In this document: positions 1 to 8,657 of the stretch, in pieces
Layout of the letters: each line of letters starts with the position of its first letter
Position numbering within the stretch: the first letter of the stretch is position 1
Origin: RBC038 sp041390625
Lineage (GTDB): Bacteria > Chloroflexota > Dehalococcoidia > UBA2979
Length of the DNA: 64,000 nt
Direction of reading: 5' to 3'
NCBI GenBank assembly: GCA_041390625.1
Contig: JAWKPM010000007.1
Location: 1 to 64,000, forward strand
Program-made: the position numbers and the translations under genes
The notes under the pieces: generated by a model
Told to the model about the DNA's origin: nothing
Database searches by the model: none
The model's input: the letters and a program-made list of their open reading frames with translations, nothing else

Positions 1-875
1 AGGTCGGGCTTGTCCGTGCCGAAGCGCTCCATGGCCTCGGCGTAGGTGAGGCGGGGGAAGGGCGACACGATCGAGTACTCGGGCGTGAGCTCGGCGACCA
101 TGCCGGAGTAGAGGCCCTCGGTGAGGTCGAGGATGTCGTCCTGCTCGACGAACGCCATCTCAAGGTCGAGCTGGGTGAACTCGGGCTGGCGGTCGCCCCT
201 GAGGTCCTCGTCGCGGAAGCAGCGGGCGATCTGGAAGTAGCGGTCGACGCCGGCCACCATCAGCAGCTGCTTCCACTGCTGCGGGCTCTGCGGCAGCGCG
301 TAGAAGTGGCCGGGGTGCACGCGGCTGGGCACGAGGTAGTCGCGTGCGCCCTCGGGCGTGGCGAGGTTGAGAACGGGCGTCTCCACCTCGGTGAAGTCGC
401 GGTCGCTCAGGTAGTCGCGGATGTACTTCACGACTCGATGGCGGAGGCGGAGGTTGGCGGCCATGCGCTCGCGCCGGAGGTCGAGGTAGCGATAGCGGAG
501 GCGGGTCTCCTCGGCGACGTTGGTGTCCTGGTTCACCGGGAACGGAGGCGTCTCGGCCTCGTTGAGGATCTCGAGGCGGGCGACCTGGACCTCGATGGCG
601 CCGGTGGGCATCTCGTCATTCACGGTGCCCTCGCGGCGACCGACGACCGTGCCCTCGACGCGGAGGACGAACTCGTGGCGCACGTCCGAGACGCGCGCGA
701 ACGCCTCGGGCGCCTGCTCCGGGTGGATGACCACCTGGGAGACGCCGGTCGAGTCGCGGAGGTCGAGGAAGACGAGGCCGCCGTGGTCGCGGCGTCGGTG
801 CACCCAGCCGGCGAGGGCGACGGTCTGGCCCTCGTGCTCGCCTCGAAGCTCGCCGCAGCCGTGGGTCTTCAACAT
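1..875 (-). CDS. aspS: Aspartyl-tRNA synthetase, N-terminal part (3' end outside the window)
   Basis: Charges tRNA-Asp (possibly also tRNA-Asn) with aspartate in the cytoplasm. The visible 291 residues cover the N-terminal OB-fold anticodon-binding domain, beginning MLKTHGCGELR with WVHRRRDHGG near residue 27, then the start of the class II catalytic core. The core shows the motif 2 region (FQIARCFRDEDLRGDRQPE) and, just before the window edge, LTYAEAMERFGTDKPD, a signature of bacterial AspS. The family is about 590 aa, so the gene is cut only by the window border. The ATG at 875 gives the normal N-terminus. It is divergent from the NERD gene at 975. The family is certain; whether the enzyme is discriminating or non-discriminating cannot be told here. 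Confidence 0.95.
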   Translation of the reverse strand, partial: MLKTHGCGELRGEHEGQTVALAGWVHRRRDHGGLVFLDLRDSTGVSQVVIHPEQAPEAFARVSDVRHEFVLRVEGTVVGRREGTVNDEMPTGAIEVQVARLEILNEAETPPFPVNQDTNVAEETRLRYRYLDLRRERMAANLRLRHRVVKYIRDYLSDRDFTEVETPVLNLATPEGARDYLVPSRVHPGHFYALPQSPQQWKQLLMVAGVDRYFQIARCFRDEDLRGDRQPEFTQLDLEMAFVEQDDILDLTEGLYSGMVAELTPEYSIVSPFPRLTYAEAMERFGTDKPD

Positions 876-974
876 GGCGTGCAGTCTCGCACGCAGCGTG
901 GGGGCGGTCGAGGTGGGGCCGCCGGGCGCACCCGAAGGGGCGTCGGTTCAGGCATACTCGTCGTGAGGCGGCTT

Positions 975-1856
975 ATGACTACCGCACGGCGCCAGATTCG
1001 TCTCCGATATCCGGCGGTCTGCGCGACCTGCGGCACCGCACTCGCTCCGGGCAGCACCGCGTGGTGGGATGCCAGCCAGAAGCAGGCGACCTGCCTCGAG
1101 CACTCTCTGACTGTCGACGAATCAGACGATGAGAGCACGGCTGCTACGGCCGAGGCGGCCCTGCCACGTCCCACAACCGAGGAGCTGGCTGCGAAGGTCG
1201 AGTCGGGGGTGGCGGGCGCATCCGCCCAACGGGAGTTCGAGCGACGCCGGGAGAGGCGTGAGGCTCGGATCCGCGCCGAGCATCCCCACATTGGCGGCCT
1301 CATACTCGCTCTGACGAACGAACCTCAGTCAACGCGCGCCTGGGCCACAGGCGCTGAGGGAGAGCGCGAGCTCGGGCAACGCCTAGACGAGGCAGCGGAC
1401 CGAGGGGCTGTCGCCCTCCACGACCGCCGCATCCCAGGCACTCGCGCGAACATCGATCACATCGTCGTTGCCTCGGCAGGTGTCTTCGTCGTCGACGCCA
1501 AGAAGTACGCGGGCAAGGTTGAGAAGCGCGATGTCGGCGGGTTCTTCAAGCGGGACGAGCGCCTGTTCGTCGGACGTCGTGACTGCTCGAAGTTGCTCGA
1601 CGGGATGCGAAAGCAGATCGGTGTCGTCAGGGACGTCCTCGCGCCCAACTCGGAATGGGCGGACGTGCCGATCGCAGGTGCGCTTTGCTTTGTGGGCGCG
1701 GAGTGGGGCCTGTTCTCCAGGCCGATCGAACTGGATGGAATCACCGCAACGTGGCCGAAAGCACTCGTGAAGACGTTCCAGGGCCACGAGGTCCTATCGC
1801 CGCTGGAGATTGACGCGATCGCCCGTGCCCTCGGCGAGCGGTTGCCGCCCGCCTGA
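975..1856 (+). CDS. NERD (nuclease-related) domain protein with N-terminal Cys cluster
   Basis: A 293-aa protein of unknown substrate. Residues about 15-40 hold a small zinc-ribbon-like stretch (CATCG, then a further Cys and His). Residues about 120-230 are a NERD domain: GAEGERELGQRL, then IDHIVVASAGVFVVDAKKY, the Asp...Asp-x-Lys pattern that resembles restriction-endonuclease-like active sites. NERD proteins are thought to be nucleases or DNA-processing factors; function here is inference. The ATG at 975 was chosen although the frame stays open back to 306, because the upstream part is antisense to aspS and has arginine/valine-biased shadow composition. A GAGG stretch precedes the start. 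It stands alone between divergent and convergent neighbours. Confidence 0.85.
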   Translation: MTTARRQIRLRYPAVCATCGTALAPGSTAWWDASQKQATCLEHSLTVDESDDESTAATAEAALPRPTTEELAAKVESGVAGASAQREFERRRERREARIRAEHPHIGGLILALTNEPQSTRAWATGAEGERELGQRLDEAADRGAVALHDRRIPGTRANIDHIVVASAGVFVVDAKKYAGKVEKRDVGGFFKRDERLFVGRRDCSKLLDGMRKQIGVVRDVLAPNSEWADVPIAGALCFVGAEWGLFSRPIELDGITATWPKALVKTFQGHEVLSPLEIDAIARALGERLPPA

Positions 1857-1875
1857 GTCGTGCGACGAACGCCGC

Positions 1876-2403
1876 CTAGGGCCAGGGCTGGCCGTCGATG
1901 AGGAGGCGGACGAGGCGGGCCTCTCCGTCGCCGGTGACGGTGACGACGGCGTCGGGAATCGAGGGGGGGTTCCCGGTCCCCGACGGGATGTAGTAACGGT
2001 CGAGGTTCGGGTAGTCGACTCGGATGCGCCCGAGGTTCGACGACGTGACGCGGGCTTTGATCTGCACGGAGCCGCTCGGCAGGCTCGAGGGGCTCACGCG
2101 GTCACGGTTGTACTCGATCGGCACCCAGTACTCGCCTCGCTGCTGGAACACGACGTAGACCGTCTCGCCCTCGGTGGCAAAGTCGCCGAGGACGTTCGCG
2201 AGATCCTGGGCCTCGTAGCCAAGGGTGACGTAGTCGCCTCGAAGGAGGTCTCGAGGATCGACGGGCACCACCTCGAGGGTGATCTCGGTGCCCTCGGCGA
2301 GCAGGCGCTCCTCGCGCACGACGAGGGCGAGGACGACGACGGCTTGCGCGAGCACGATCAGCGCGAAGATCGCGAGTCGGCGGTGGCGGGCGAAGAAGGT
2401 CAT
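1876..2403 (-). CDS. GDYXXLXY-family membrane-anchored protein
   Basis: A 175-aa protein with one N-terminal membrane segment (residues about 10-28) and an extracytoplasmic domain. It contains the family signature GDYVTLGY at about residues 55-62, preceded by VDPRDLLR. Its ATG overlaps the stop of the DUF2157 gene at 2400 (4-nt ATGA overlap), so the two are translationally coupled. In many bacteria GDYXXLXY proteins (DUF4401 neighbours) are encoded next to DUF2157 membrane proteins and probably form one membrane complex; the biochemical role is unknown. Assignment rests on the signature and the gene pair. Confidence 0.9.
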   Translation of the reverse strand: MTFFARHRRLAIFALIVLAQAVVVLALVVREERLLAEGTEITLEVVPVDPRDLLRGDYVTLGYEAQDLANVLGDFATEGETVYVVFQQRGEYWVPIEYNRDRVSPSSLPSGSVQIKARVTSSNLGRIRVDYPNLDRYYIPSGTGNPPSIPDAVVTVTGDGEARLVRLLIDGQPWP

Positions 2404-3626
2404 GCCTCACCTCCCTCGGAGGCGTCGGAGAGCTGCATCAGCGTGCGCCTCGAACGTTCGAGGACGAAGGCGACGGCCAGCAGCAGCACGCCCGCGCCGA
2501 GGAACAGCAGGCCCGTCTGCCCGTAGCCCTCGAAGAGGTCGAAGTACCTCGTGAGGATGAAGACGCCGAGGTAGACGAGCGCGAGGTTGAGCCACCAGCC
2601 TCGGCGGTACGCGACGCCGAGCCAGGCCACGACCGCCGTCAGGGCGAGGGCGAGCAGCCAGAAGCCGACGGTCCAGATGATGAAGTCGCGCTCCTCGCGC
2701 ACGCGCGGCTCGAAGATCACCAGCCACGCCCACACGATCGAGGCGGCAAGCACGAGCCAGCCGATGGCGACGGCGAGCGAGCGCGCGGTCAGCGGCGGCC
2801 GCAACAGGCCTCGACGCGCGGCGAGCGCAGCGGCAGCGACGAGCAACGCGAGCGGGAGCACGAGCCAGAGGATCACGCTCAGGACCGGCTCGGAGCGCGT
2901 GACGAGGTCCTCCTCGTCGGCGATGTGGCGGTAGAAGCCCAGGATGTAGATCGCGCCGAAGAGGAAGGCCGCGCCCACGAACTCGATCGGGGCGGCGTAG
3001 GGCGCGAGGCGCGGGTCGCCTCGATGGAGCGCGCCTGCGGCGAGGACGGCGGCGCCGATCGGGACGAGCAGCAGCACGATGGCGAAGCCGGAGACCTCGA
3101 GCGGCGAGCCGTCGCGGACCATCTCGACGATGAGGAAGACGACGAAGGCGGAGGCGCTGACGAGGGCGTATGCCCTCGAGCGCAGCAGGTACGGCAGCGC
3201 GACGACGGAGAGCCAGAGCGCGAGGAAGTACCTCGAGGGGTTGGTCTCGATGTGATACTGCTGGCTCACGAGGGCGAGGTCGCCGAGGAAGACGCCCGAG
3301 GCGATGAGCAGCACGGCCTCGCCAGTCTTCCATCGATGGGGCGAGCCGAAGCGCAGCCAGTAGCCGAGCGTGAACAGCACGACGAGCAGGGCCTCGCCCG
3401 TCGCAAGCTTCACCATCAGGGGGATGTCGTTCCAGTTCGTCGCGACGATGAGCGTGACGCCGAGGACGGCGATCGCGCCGCCGACCAGCGCGATGATGGT
3501 CGCGACGTGGCTGCGGGCGGGCTCCTCGGGGTAGCGCGCGAGCAGCCGCTCGCGCTGCTCGGGGGAGATGATGCCCTCGTCGACCCAGCCAGCCGATTCC
3601 TCGGGAAGCGCGCGCTGGAAGCTCAT
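2400..3626 (-). CDS. DUF2157 polytopic membrane protein
   Basis: A 408-aa protein. The N-terminal roughly 40 residues are a soluble segment (WVDEGIISPEQRERLLARY, typical of DUF2157). It is followed by about ten to twelve hydrophobic helices, starting at IIALVGGAIAVLGVTLIVA and NWNDIPLMVKL. Length and order match the DUF2157 family. It is first in a two-gene operon with the GDYXXLXY protein. Function is not known; by analogy the pair acts in the envelope. No clear promoter was identified upstream. Confidence 0.88.
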   Translation of the reverse strand: MSFQRALPEESAGWVDEGIISPEQRERLLARYPEEPARSHVATIIALVGGAIAVLGVTLIVATNWNDIPLMVKLATGEALLVVLFTLGYWLRFGSPHRWKTGEAVLLIASGVFLGDLALVSQQYHIETNPSRYFLALWLSVVALPYLLRSRAYALVSASAFVVFLIVEMVRDGSPLEVSGFAIVLLLVPIGAAVLAAGALHRGDPRLAPYAAPIEFVGAAFLFGAIYILGFYRHIADEEDLVTRSEPVLSVILWLVLPLALLVAAAALAARRGLLRPPLTARSLAVAIGWLVLAASIVWAWLVIFEPRVREERDFIIWTVGFWLLALALTAVVAWLGVAYRRGWWLNLALVYLGVFILTRYFDLFEGYGQTGLLFLGAGVLLLAVAFVLERSRRTLMQLSDASEGGEA

Positions 3627-3744
3627 GCCCTGCGCCTCGTTCTCGCGCCTGCACCTCGATGGAGGTGCTCTGCCACGTCAACGTAGCATCGGGCCGAGTG
3701 GGGGTCTGAGGCGTTCGACCTACGGCGTCATGGGCTCTTCGTCC

Positions 3745-4347
3745 TCAAGCGCGAACTGCGCGCATCGACGAGCTCGAACGGGCGAGGAGTGCGAACGACG
3801 AGGCGAGCACAAGACCGACCAGCGCGGCGGCACCGAACCAACCGGCCTGCGCCTCGGTGGACAGCGTGACGGGATCGATGCGAGTTGGGACGCCGAGGCG
3901 CGCGAGCGCGTCGATGGCGTGCGGCCCCGGCGCCCACACGAGGTCGCCCGAGTTGTCGATGCGGCCGAGGAGGTAGGGCGGCTCACCGCCCGTGGCCGGG
4001 TAGAACTCGACGACGCGGTTTGCACACGCGCGCCGCATCGTGAAGTCGTCGCCGCAGTTCAGGCTGTAGGGGATGAAGAACAGGAGGTCGACGCGCGGCC
4101 GGCCCTCGAGCTGCTGCTGACGGAACGTCGGCGCGACCGCGCCCTCGATAGCGGTCGAGTCCACACGGAGCACGGCGCTCTCGTTCATCCAGTCGCTGTT
4201 GTCGAGGGTAAAGGGCTTTTCGATGCCGGAACCCTCGACACGGACGGCAGGCGGCCCTCCCCCCGCGACAGAGGCGGTGGTGGTCATGAGCGTGAGAGCG
4301 AGCGCGATTGACGCGGCGAGCCCCAACCTCGGCTTGTACTCCGGCAT
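3745..4347 (-). CDS. Secreted, C-terminally anchored hypothetical protein
   Basis: A 200-aa protein I do not recognise. Visible parts are a signal peptide (residues 1-28, cleavage near ASVAGG), an extracytoplasmic region with three Cys (LNCGDDF, RRACANR) that could form a disulfide, and a C-terminal membrane helix (about 168-188) followed by a short basic tail. This signal-plus-tail-anchor layout suggests a wall-side domain tethered to the membrane. The start is unusually well marked: AAAGGAGGT lies 4-5 nt before the ATG, a near-perfect Shine-Dalgarno. It is a single gene divergent from the LLM oxidoreductase at 4490. Confidence 0.7.
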   Translation of the reverse strand: MPEYKPRLGLAASIALALTLMTTTASVAGGGPPAVRVEGSGIEKPFTLDNSDWMNESAVLRVDSTAIEGAVAPTFRQQQLEGRPRVDLLFFIPYSLNCGDDFTMRRACANRVVEFYPATGGEPPYLLGRIDNSGDLVWAPGPHAIDALARLGVPTRIDPVTLSTEAQAGWFGAAALVGLVLASSFALLARSSSSMRAVRA

Positions 4348-4489
4348 CGGGTACCTCCTTTCGCAGCGGCCTCGCGAACAGCCTCGATGAGGGGACCTGG
4401 CGAGGTCACTACCCGATGTGGAGCGACCTGCGACAATGCGGCCGGAAGCTGGGCCTCGAGGCTCGGGGCGGGACGAGAGGATCGAGGCG

Positions 4490-5413
4490 ATGGAGTTCAG
4501 CGTTCAGACCGGCCAGCAGAACATCTCCTGGCAGGAGCTGTCGGAGACGTGGCGACGCCTCGAGGAACTGGGCTTCGACGGCGCCTGGTGTCACGACCAC
4601 TTCATCCCGGCGGGCACTCGTGACGTGGACGGGCCGTGCATGGACGGCTGGACCGCCCTCGCCGGGTTGGCGGCACAGACGAGCCGGATGCGCCTCGGGG
4701 TCTTCGTCACGGGGAACACGTACCGGAACCCGGCACTGCTCGCGAAGATCGCGACGACGGTCGACCACATCTCGGGCGGGCGACTCAACTTCGGCATCGG
4801 CGCCGGCTGGTACGAGGTCGAGCACAGCGCCTACGGCTTCGAGTTCGGCACCGTCGGGCAGCGCATGACGCGCCTCGAGGAGGCGCTCGAGGTGATCACG
4901 CGGCTGTGGTCGGGCGAGGACAAGGTCTCGTTCGAGGGTGAGCACTACCGGCTCTCGGATGCGCCGTTCCTGCCTCAGCCGGTGCAGAGCCCGCACCCCC
5001 CGATCTGGATCGGCGGCGGCGGCGAGCGGCGGACGTTGCGCCTGGTGGCGCAGTACGCCGATGCGTGGAACGGCCTCGGACCGCTGTCCGTGCTGCAGGG
5101 GAAGGTCGAGGTGCTGCACCGGCACTGTGCGGACGTCGGTCGCGACCCCTCAGCGATCCAGATCACGGCCGGGGCGCCCGTCATCCCGGACGCGATCTTC
5201 GACGGTTACGTCGCACGCACGGCGGAGCGGCAGGGAGTCTCACCCGAGGAACTGCGTCGCCGCACCATCGGTGGGGCCGCCGACGACATGAAGGCGGCCG
5301 TGCAGGCGTACGCCGACGCGGGCTTCTCACACCTCGTGCTGATGGTGAACACGCCGTACGACTGGGACGTCTTCGAGCGGTTCGCTGCGGACGTGATGCC
5401 GGCGTTCCGCTAG
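4490..5413 (+). CDS. LLM-class (luciferase-like) F420-dependent oxidoreductase
   Basis: A 307-aa TIM-barrel protein of the bacterial luciferase superfamily, probably using F420 or FMN on an unknown substrate. Hallmarks are GFDGAWCHDHF near residue 32, RLGVFVTGNTYRNPALLAKIATTVDHISGGR (about 70-100) and FGIGAGWYEVEH, then PPIWIGGGGERRTLRLVA at about 165-185. All are typical of the F420-type LLM subgroup. The ATG at 4490 was chosen over upstream in-frame ATGs because GAGAGG precedes it and homology begins there. It converges with UPF0316 (14-nt gap containing the palindrome CCCTCGAGGG). Confidence 0.88.
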   Translation: MEFSVQTGQQNISWQELSETWRRLEELGFDGAWCHDHFIPAGTRDVDGPCMDGWTALAGLAAQTSRMRLGVFVTGNTYRNPALLAKIATTVDHISGGRLNFGIGAGWYEVEHSAYGFEFGTVGQRMTRLEEALEVITRLWSGEDKVSFEGEHYRLSDAPFLPQPVQSPHPPIWIGGGGERRTLRLVAQYADAWNGLGPLSVLQGKVEVLHRHCADVGRDPSAIQITAGAPVIPDAIFDGYVARTAERQGVSPEELRRRTIGGAADDMKAAVQAYADAGFSHLVLMVNTPYDWDVFERFAADVMPAFR

Positions 5414-5427
5414 GCGCCCCTCGAGGG

Positions 5428-5994
5428 CTACTTGCGCAGCATCCCGAGCGCGCCTCGCATGCCGTTGCCTCGGCGCAGCGTGCCGCCGTGTGGGCGGTCG
5501 ACGCGCTCGATGGTGTAGAAGGCGTCCGGCACGTGCACATCGAGGTACTCAACGACCTCGTTGTAGCGACGGCGCGGGATGACCGCGAGCACGACCTCGA
5601 CGGGCCCGCCGAAGCCTCGGCCGGGGAGCTGAGTGACGCCGTAGCCCTGCGCGCGCAGCAACGTGCCGAGGTCGACGTCGTCGTGTGTGTTCATGATGCG
5701 CAGCACGCGGTAGCCGAGGGCGATGCGCTCCTCGATCCAGATACCAACGAAGGTGCCGATGCCGTAGCCGCCCGCGAACGCGAGGATGGTGAACGGGTCA
5801 TCGAGCGCGCTCACGACGCCGGCCACCGCGAAGACCCAGAGCAGGATCTCGAAGAAGCCGGCCGCGGCGGCCTGCCAGTGCATCCCGGCGGTCGCGTAGA
5901 TGTTCCGCATCACGCCGAGGGCGACATCGATGATCCTCGCGGCGAGAATCGCGAAGGGAACCCAGGCACCGCCGAGCGTCGGATCGAGCAGCAT
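5428..5994 (-). CDS. UPF0316 family membrane protein (DUF5698/DUF2179)
   Basis: A 188-aa protein. Three membrane helices occupy residues about 12-100 (RIIDVALGVMRNIY is the family signature). A soluble C-terminal domain resembling PII-like/DUF2179 modules follows (LRAQGYGVTQLPGRGFGGP, then VVLAVIPRRRYNEVVEYL). The role is unknown; the C-terminal fold suggests small-molecule sensing, which is inference. A TAGAAT -10 box lies only 8 nt before the ATG, so the mRNA is predicted to be leaderless. Confidence 0.85.
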   Translation of the reverse strand: MLLDPTLGGAWVPFAILAARIIDVALGVMRNIYATAGMHWQAAAAGFFEILLWVFAVAGVVSALDDPFTILAFAGGYGIGTFVGIWIEERIALGYRVLRIMNTHDDVDLGTLLRAQGYGVTQLPGRGFGGPVEVVLAVIPRRRYNEVVEYLDVHVPDAFYTIERVDRPHGGTLRRGNGMRGALGMLRK

Positions 5995-6002
5995 CGCGCC
6001 TG

Positions 6003-6008
6003 ATTCTA
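6003..6008 (-). promoter_or_regulatory. Predicted leaderless -10 box (TAGAAT) for the UPF0316 gene
   Basis: On the minus strand TAGAAT is followed after 8 nt by the ATG at 5994. This fits the TANNNT -10 consensus with transcription starting at or next to the A of ATG. No Shine-Dalgarno is present in the gap. Confidence 0.5.
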
Positions 6009-6031
6009 CGCTCGATGCGCGCTAGCAGCCC

Positions 6032-6424
6032 TCATTCGTTCGAGTAGACGCGGTCGGGGACGATGCGGAGCATGGCGCGCTTCGCCTCGGTGAGCTCGCG
6101 GGAGAGCGTCTCGTCGTCCGGGACGTCGACACCTCGATGCTCGCGCACGCGACGGGTGAGGCGCAGGCGCTCAGGGTCGTCGGTCACGCCGCTGGCGGTG
6201 CCGTAGACGATCAGCTGCTTACGGCCGTTGTTGACGACGAGCGCCACCTTCGGCTGCCGCATCGCGTTGACCCACTTCGCGCGGTCGCGCGTGGCAGAGA
6301 TCACGATGTCCGCGCCGTCGTAGTGGTAGTAGACGGTCGACAGCTGTGGCGAGCCGTCGCGTCGCCCCGTCCCCAGGACGCAGAGGTTGTGCTCGCGGAG
6401 GAAGCGATCCTGTTCGGGCGTCAT
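6032..6424 (-). CDS. PPOX-class (pyridoxamine-phosphate-oxidase-like) F420-type protein, copy 1
   Basis: A 130-aa split-beta-barrel flavin/F420-binding protein. It shows CVLGTGRRDGSPQLSTVYYHYDG and DRAKWVNAMRQPKVALVV, the core of PPOX-family F420-dependent reductases. The substrate is unknown. The ATG at 6424 was chosen because homology starts there and because a TAGACT -10 box ends 8 nt upstream; the longer open frame upstream is a shadow. It lies directly downstream of, and is clearly paralogous to, the PPOX gene at 6472-6936 (same RRDGSPQLS core), so a tandem duplication. Confidence 0.85.
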   Translation of the reverse strand: MTPEQDRFLREHNLCVLGTGRRDGSPQLSTVYYHYDGADIVISATRDRAKWVNAMRQPKVALVVNNGRKQLIVYGTASGVTDDPERLRLTRRVREHRGVDVPDDETLSRELTEAKRAMLRIVPDRVYSNE

Positions 6425-6432
6425 GGCCCCGG

Positions 6433-6438
6433 AGTCTA
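6433..6438 (-). promoter_or_regulatory. Predicted leaderless -10 box (TAGACT) for PPOX copy 1
   Basis: TAGACT on the minus strand sits 8 nt before the ATG at 6424. This gives PPOX copy 1 its own promoter although it lies just behind its paralogue. Confidence 0.5.
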
Positions 6439-6471
6439 GGGCCTCGAGACGCCTCGGTCGCGCGACCTCCG

Positions 6472-6936
6472 CTAGTTGTTCATCAGTGCGTGCGTGGGCT
6501 CGATGCGGATGATGACGCGGCCGGCTTCCTCGAGCTCCGCGGCGAGGGCACGGTCGTCCTTGCCGTCGTCCTGCCCCATCGCGAGGCGGAGGCGTCGGTG
6601 CAGGGCGGTACGCATCGGGTCGCTCGCGACCGCGGTCGCGCGACCGTAGACGACGAGCTGACGCCGCCCCTCGTTGACGATGAGGCCGACGCCCGGCTGG
6701 CGTCGGACGTTCGACCACTTCGCACGGTCGGTCGTCACGGAGACGACGAGGTCGTGACCATCGAAGTGGTAGTAGACCATCGAGAGCTGGGGGGAGCCGT
6801 CGCGACGACCGGTGGCCAGAACGGCCAGCCGGCGGTCGGCGAGGAACTCGCGCTGCTCCTGCGACATCACCTCGGGCAGCGCTTCGAGGACCTGCGGTCG
6901 CTCGAGACGAGTTGGGCGGTCGAGTTGGAGGGTCAT
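6472..6936 (-). CDS. PPOX-class F420-type protein, copy 2
   Basis: A 154-aa paralogue of the preceding entry with an extra N-terminal helix of about 25 residues. It keeps LAVLATGRRDGSPQLSMVYYHFDG and DRAKWSNVRRQPGVGLIVNEGRRQLVVYGRA. The ATG at 6936 (MTLQLDRP) is preferred to the one 24 nt upstream, but both are possible. F420 or flavin binding is known for the family; the reaction is not predictable. Together with the LLM genes at 4.5 and 22.9 kb it suggests an F420-rich metabolism. Confidence 0.85.
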   Translation of the reverse strand: MTLQLDRPTRLERPQVLEALPEVMSQEQREFLADRRLAVLATGRRDGSPQLSMVYYHFDGHDLVVSVTTDRAKWSNVRRQPGVGLIVNEGRRQLVVYGRATAVASDPMRTALHRRLRLAMGQDDGKDDRALAAELEEAGRVIIRIEPTHALMNN

Positions 6937-7210
6937 GGCGCGATTCCTTCGCTCGGTCACAGCGGGGCGCTCGTGTGGTGGTCAGCGCCCTGGCCCGGGT
7001 ACACCGCGGCCGATCGCATAATGAGCGTTGGACGTTTCGGCGGGATTAAGGCCCGCCGCGCGGTGTCACGAGGTCATTACAACCGTACCTCGGCGGGGCA
7101 AGGGGCACAGGACACATGATCCTGATTTGAGGTTACGAATGCCCCTGATCCTATGCAGATCTGGGAGACGGTCGCCGCCGAATCACCGGATGAGCAGCGT
7201 GGGAGACGCA
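6937..7210. other. Intergenic region without a gene
   Basis: About 270 bp between the 5' end of PPOX copy 2 and a hairpin behind the acyl-CoA dehydrogenase gene. It has slightly lower GC than its surroundings and contains stop codons in all frames. The PPOX copy 2 promoter must lie here; on the minus strand CATTAT near 7018-7024 is a possible -10, but I see no convincing -35. No RNA gene or repeat was recognised. Confidence 0.5.
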
Positions 7211-7237
7211 GAACGGGGCGCCTGAGGCGCCCCGTTC
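7211..7237 (-). terminator. Perfect 12-bp hairpin, likely terminator of the acyl-CoA dehydrogenase transcript
   Basis: GAACGGGGCGCC, loop TGA, GGCGCCCCGTTC: a perfect inverted repeat 28 nt behind the stop codon of the acyl-CoA dehydrogenase gene (minus strand). There is no T-tract on either side, so it may act as a processing or stability hairpin rather than a classical intrinsic terminator. Confidence 0.6.
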
Positions 7238-7264
7238 CGTGGGTTCGTGCCGGACGGGCGAGGG

Positions 7265-8500
7265 CTAGCCGCGGGGCAGGCCCAGGCCACGGGTGGCGAT
7301 GATGTTGCGCTGAATCTCGGACGTGCCGGCCGCAATCGTCGAGGGGACGGAGCGGACGTAGTCCTGCGTGAAGCTGCCGTTGAGCGGCGCGTACGGGTTG
7401 AACGGGTCGTCGTACGTGTTGCGGTCGTCGTCGTCCGAGCCCCAGAACTGGGCGTACTGACCGAAGACCTGCGTGCCGGTGCGGGCGAGCTTCTGGTTCA
7501 GCTCCGAGTTGAACAGCTTCGAGGTGGAGGCCTCGTAGTTCGGGATCTGGCCCGCGCTCTGCATCGAGATGATGCGGAAGCTGAACTGGAACTGCACTTC
7601 GCTCTCGATGTAGCGCTCGGCGATCTGGTGGCGGAGCGGGTCCGACTCCTCCAGGCGGGAGCGCTGCTTGCCCTCGTCCGTGTGGACGTAGTCGATGAGC
7701 TTGCCGATCGACTTGCGGCTCGTGATGGCGCCCGTGATGTTCGAGCGCTCGAAGTCGAGCAGCGTGGCGCCGACGTACCAGCCTCGATTCTCCTCGCCTA
7801 CACGGTTGTCGGCGGGGACGTGAACGTCCTCGAAGAACGTCTCGTTGAAGTGGTAGTGGCCACTCATGTCGATGAGCGGGCGGATCGAGAGGCCGGGCGT
7901 CCCCATCTTCACGAGGAGGAAGGAGATGCCGCGGTGCTTCGGCGCGTCGGGGTCCGTGCGGACCAGCGCGTACAGCCAGTCGGCGTACTGCGCGCCCGAG
8001 GTCCAGATCTTCTGGCCGTTGATGACGTAGTCGTCACCGTCGCGGATGGCACGGGTCTGGAGCGACGCGAGGTCCGAGCCGGAGCCCGGCTCGGAGTAGC
8101 CCTGCTGCCAGTTCACCTCGCCGGAGAGGATCTTCGGGAGGTGCTCCGCCTTCTGGTCGTCGCTGCCGTGGACGATGAGCGTTGGGCCGAGCTGGCTCAC
8201 GCCCTGACCACCGACCGAGGGCGCGCCCGCGAGCGTCATCTCCTGCTTGAAGATGAACTGCTCCATCGGCGAGAGCCCGGCGCCGCCGTACTCCTTCGGC
8301 CAGTGAGGCGCGATCCAACCCTTGTTGGCGAGCGCGTTCTGCCAGTCGAGGGCCGCCTGCGACTTCGCGGGGTCGGACGACTTGCGGTCCTGGACCCACT
8401 CGCCGTGCCCCGTCTGGTAGGCCTCGGGCAGCCCGGACTCGATCAGGTCCTGAACCTCCTTGCGGAAGGCGGCCTGCTCCGGCGTGTCATTCCAGTCCAC
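7265..8500 (-). CDS. Acyl-CoA dehydrogenase
   Basis: A 411-aa FAD enzyme that oxidises an acyl-CoA to a 2-enoyl-CoA in the cytoplasm. It has the N-terminal helical domain, the flavin-binding beta domain (YSEPGSGSDLASLQTRA, then GQKIWTSGAQYADW at about 165-185) and the C-terminal domain ending in GTSEIQRNIIATRGLGLPRG, which is the classic family tail. The GTG at 8500 was chosen because AGGAG precedes it by 5 nt and no ATG fits. Upstream lie a 3-hydroxyacyl-CoA dehydrogenase and an MFS carrier in the same orientation, suggesting breakdown of an imported organic acid or fatty acyl chain. Confidence 0.92.
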   Translation of the reverse strand: MDWNDTPEQAAFRKEVQDLIESGLPEAYQTGHGEWVQDRKSSDPAKSQAALDWQNALANKGWIAPHWPKEYGGAGLSPMEQFIFKQEMTLAGAPSVGGQGVSQLGPTLIVHGSDDQKAEHLPKILSGEVNWQQGYSEPGSGSDLASLQTRAIRDGDDYVINGQKIWTSGAQYADWLYALVRTDPDAPKHRGISFLLVKMGTPGLSIRPLIDMSGHYHFNETFFEDVHVPADNRVGEENRGWYVGATLLDFERSNITGAITSRKSIGKLIDYVHTDEGKQRSRLEESDPLRHQIAERYIESEVQFQFSFRIISMQSAGQIPNYEASTSKLFNSELNQKLARTGTQVFGQYAQFWGSDDDDRNTYDDPFNPYAPLNGSFTQDYVRSVPSTIAAGTSEIQRNIIATRGLGLPRG

Positions 8501-8657
8501 ATTGACTCCTATCGCTGGGTGGGCGCGTCCGAATCGGCGCGCCTCATTGCATCCGGGCGCCATCGAGGGGTCCCGGTGGCGCGATCATGCGCGGCGCGGC
8601 GTGGGGTGTCAATCACATCCACGTCCGTACCCGCAAGAAAAGCCTCATGAGGCCCGC

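Noticed and set aside
2407..3681. Long minus-strand arginine-rich open frames over the DUF2157 gene and similar frames elsewhere
   Set aside because: They are alternative frames of high-GC genes, with no conserved motifs and with extreme Arg/Ala/Pro composition.
5418..5427. Palindrome CCCTCGAGGG between two convergent genes as terminator
   Set aside because: Too short and loop-free; it is simply one of the many CCTCGA/TCGAGG motif pairs.
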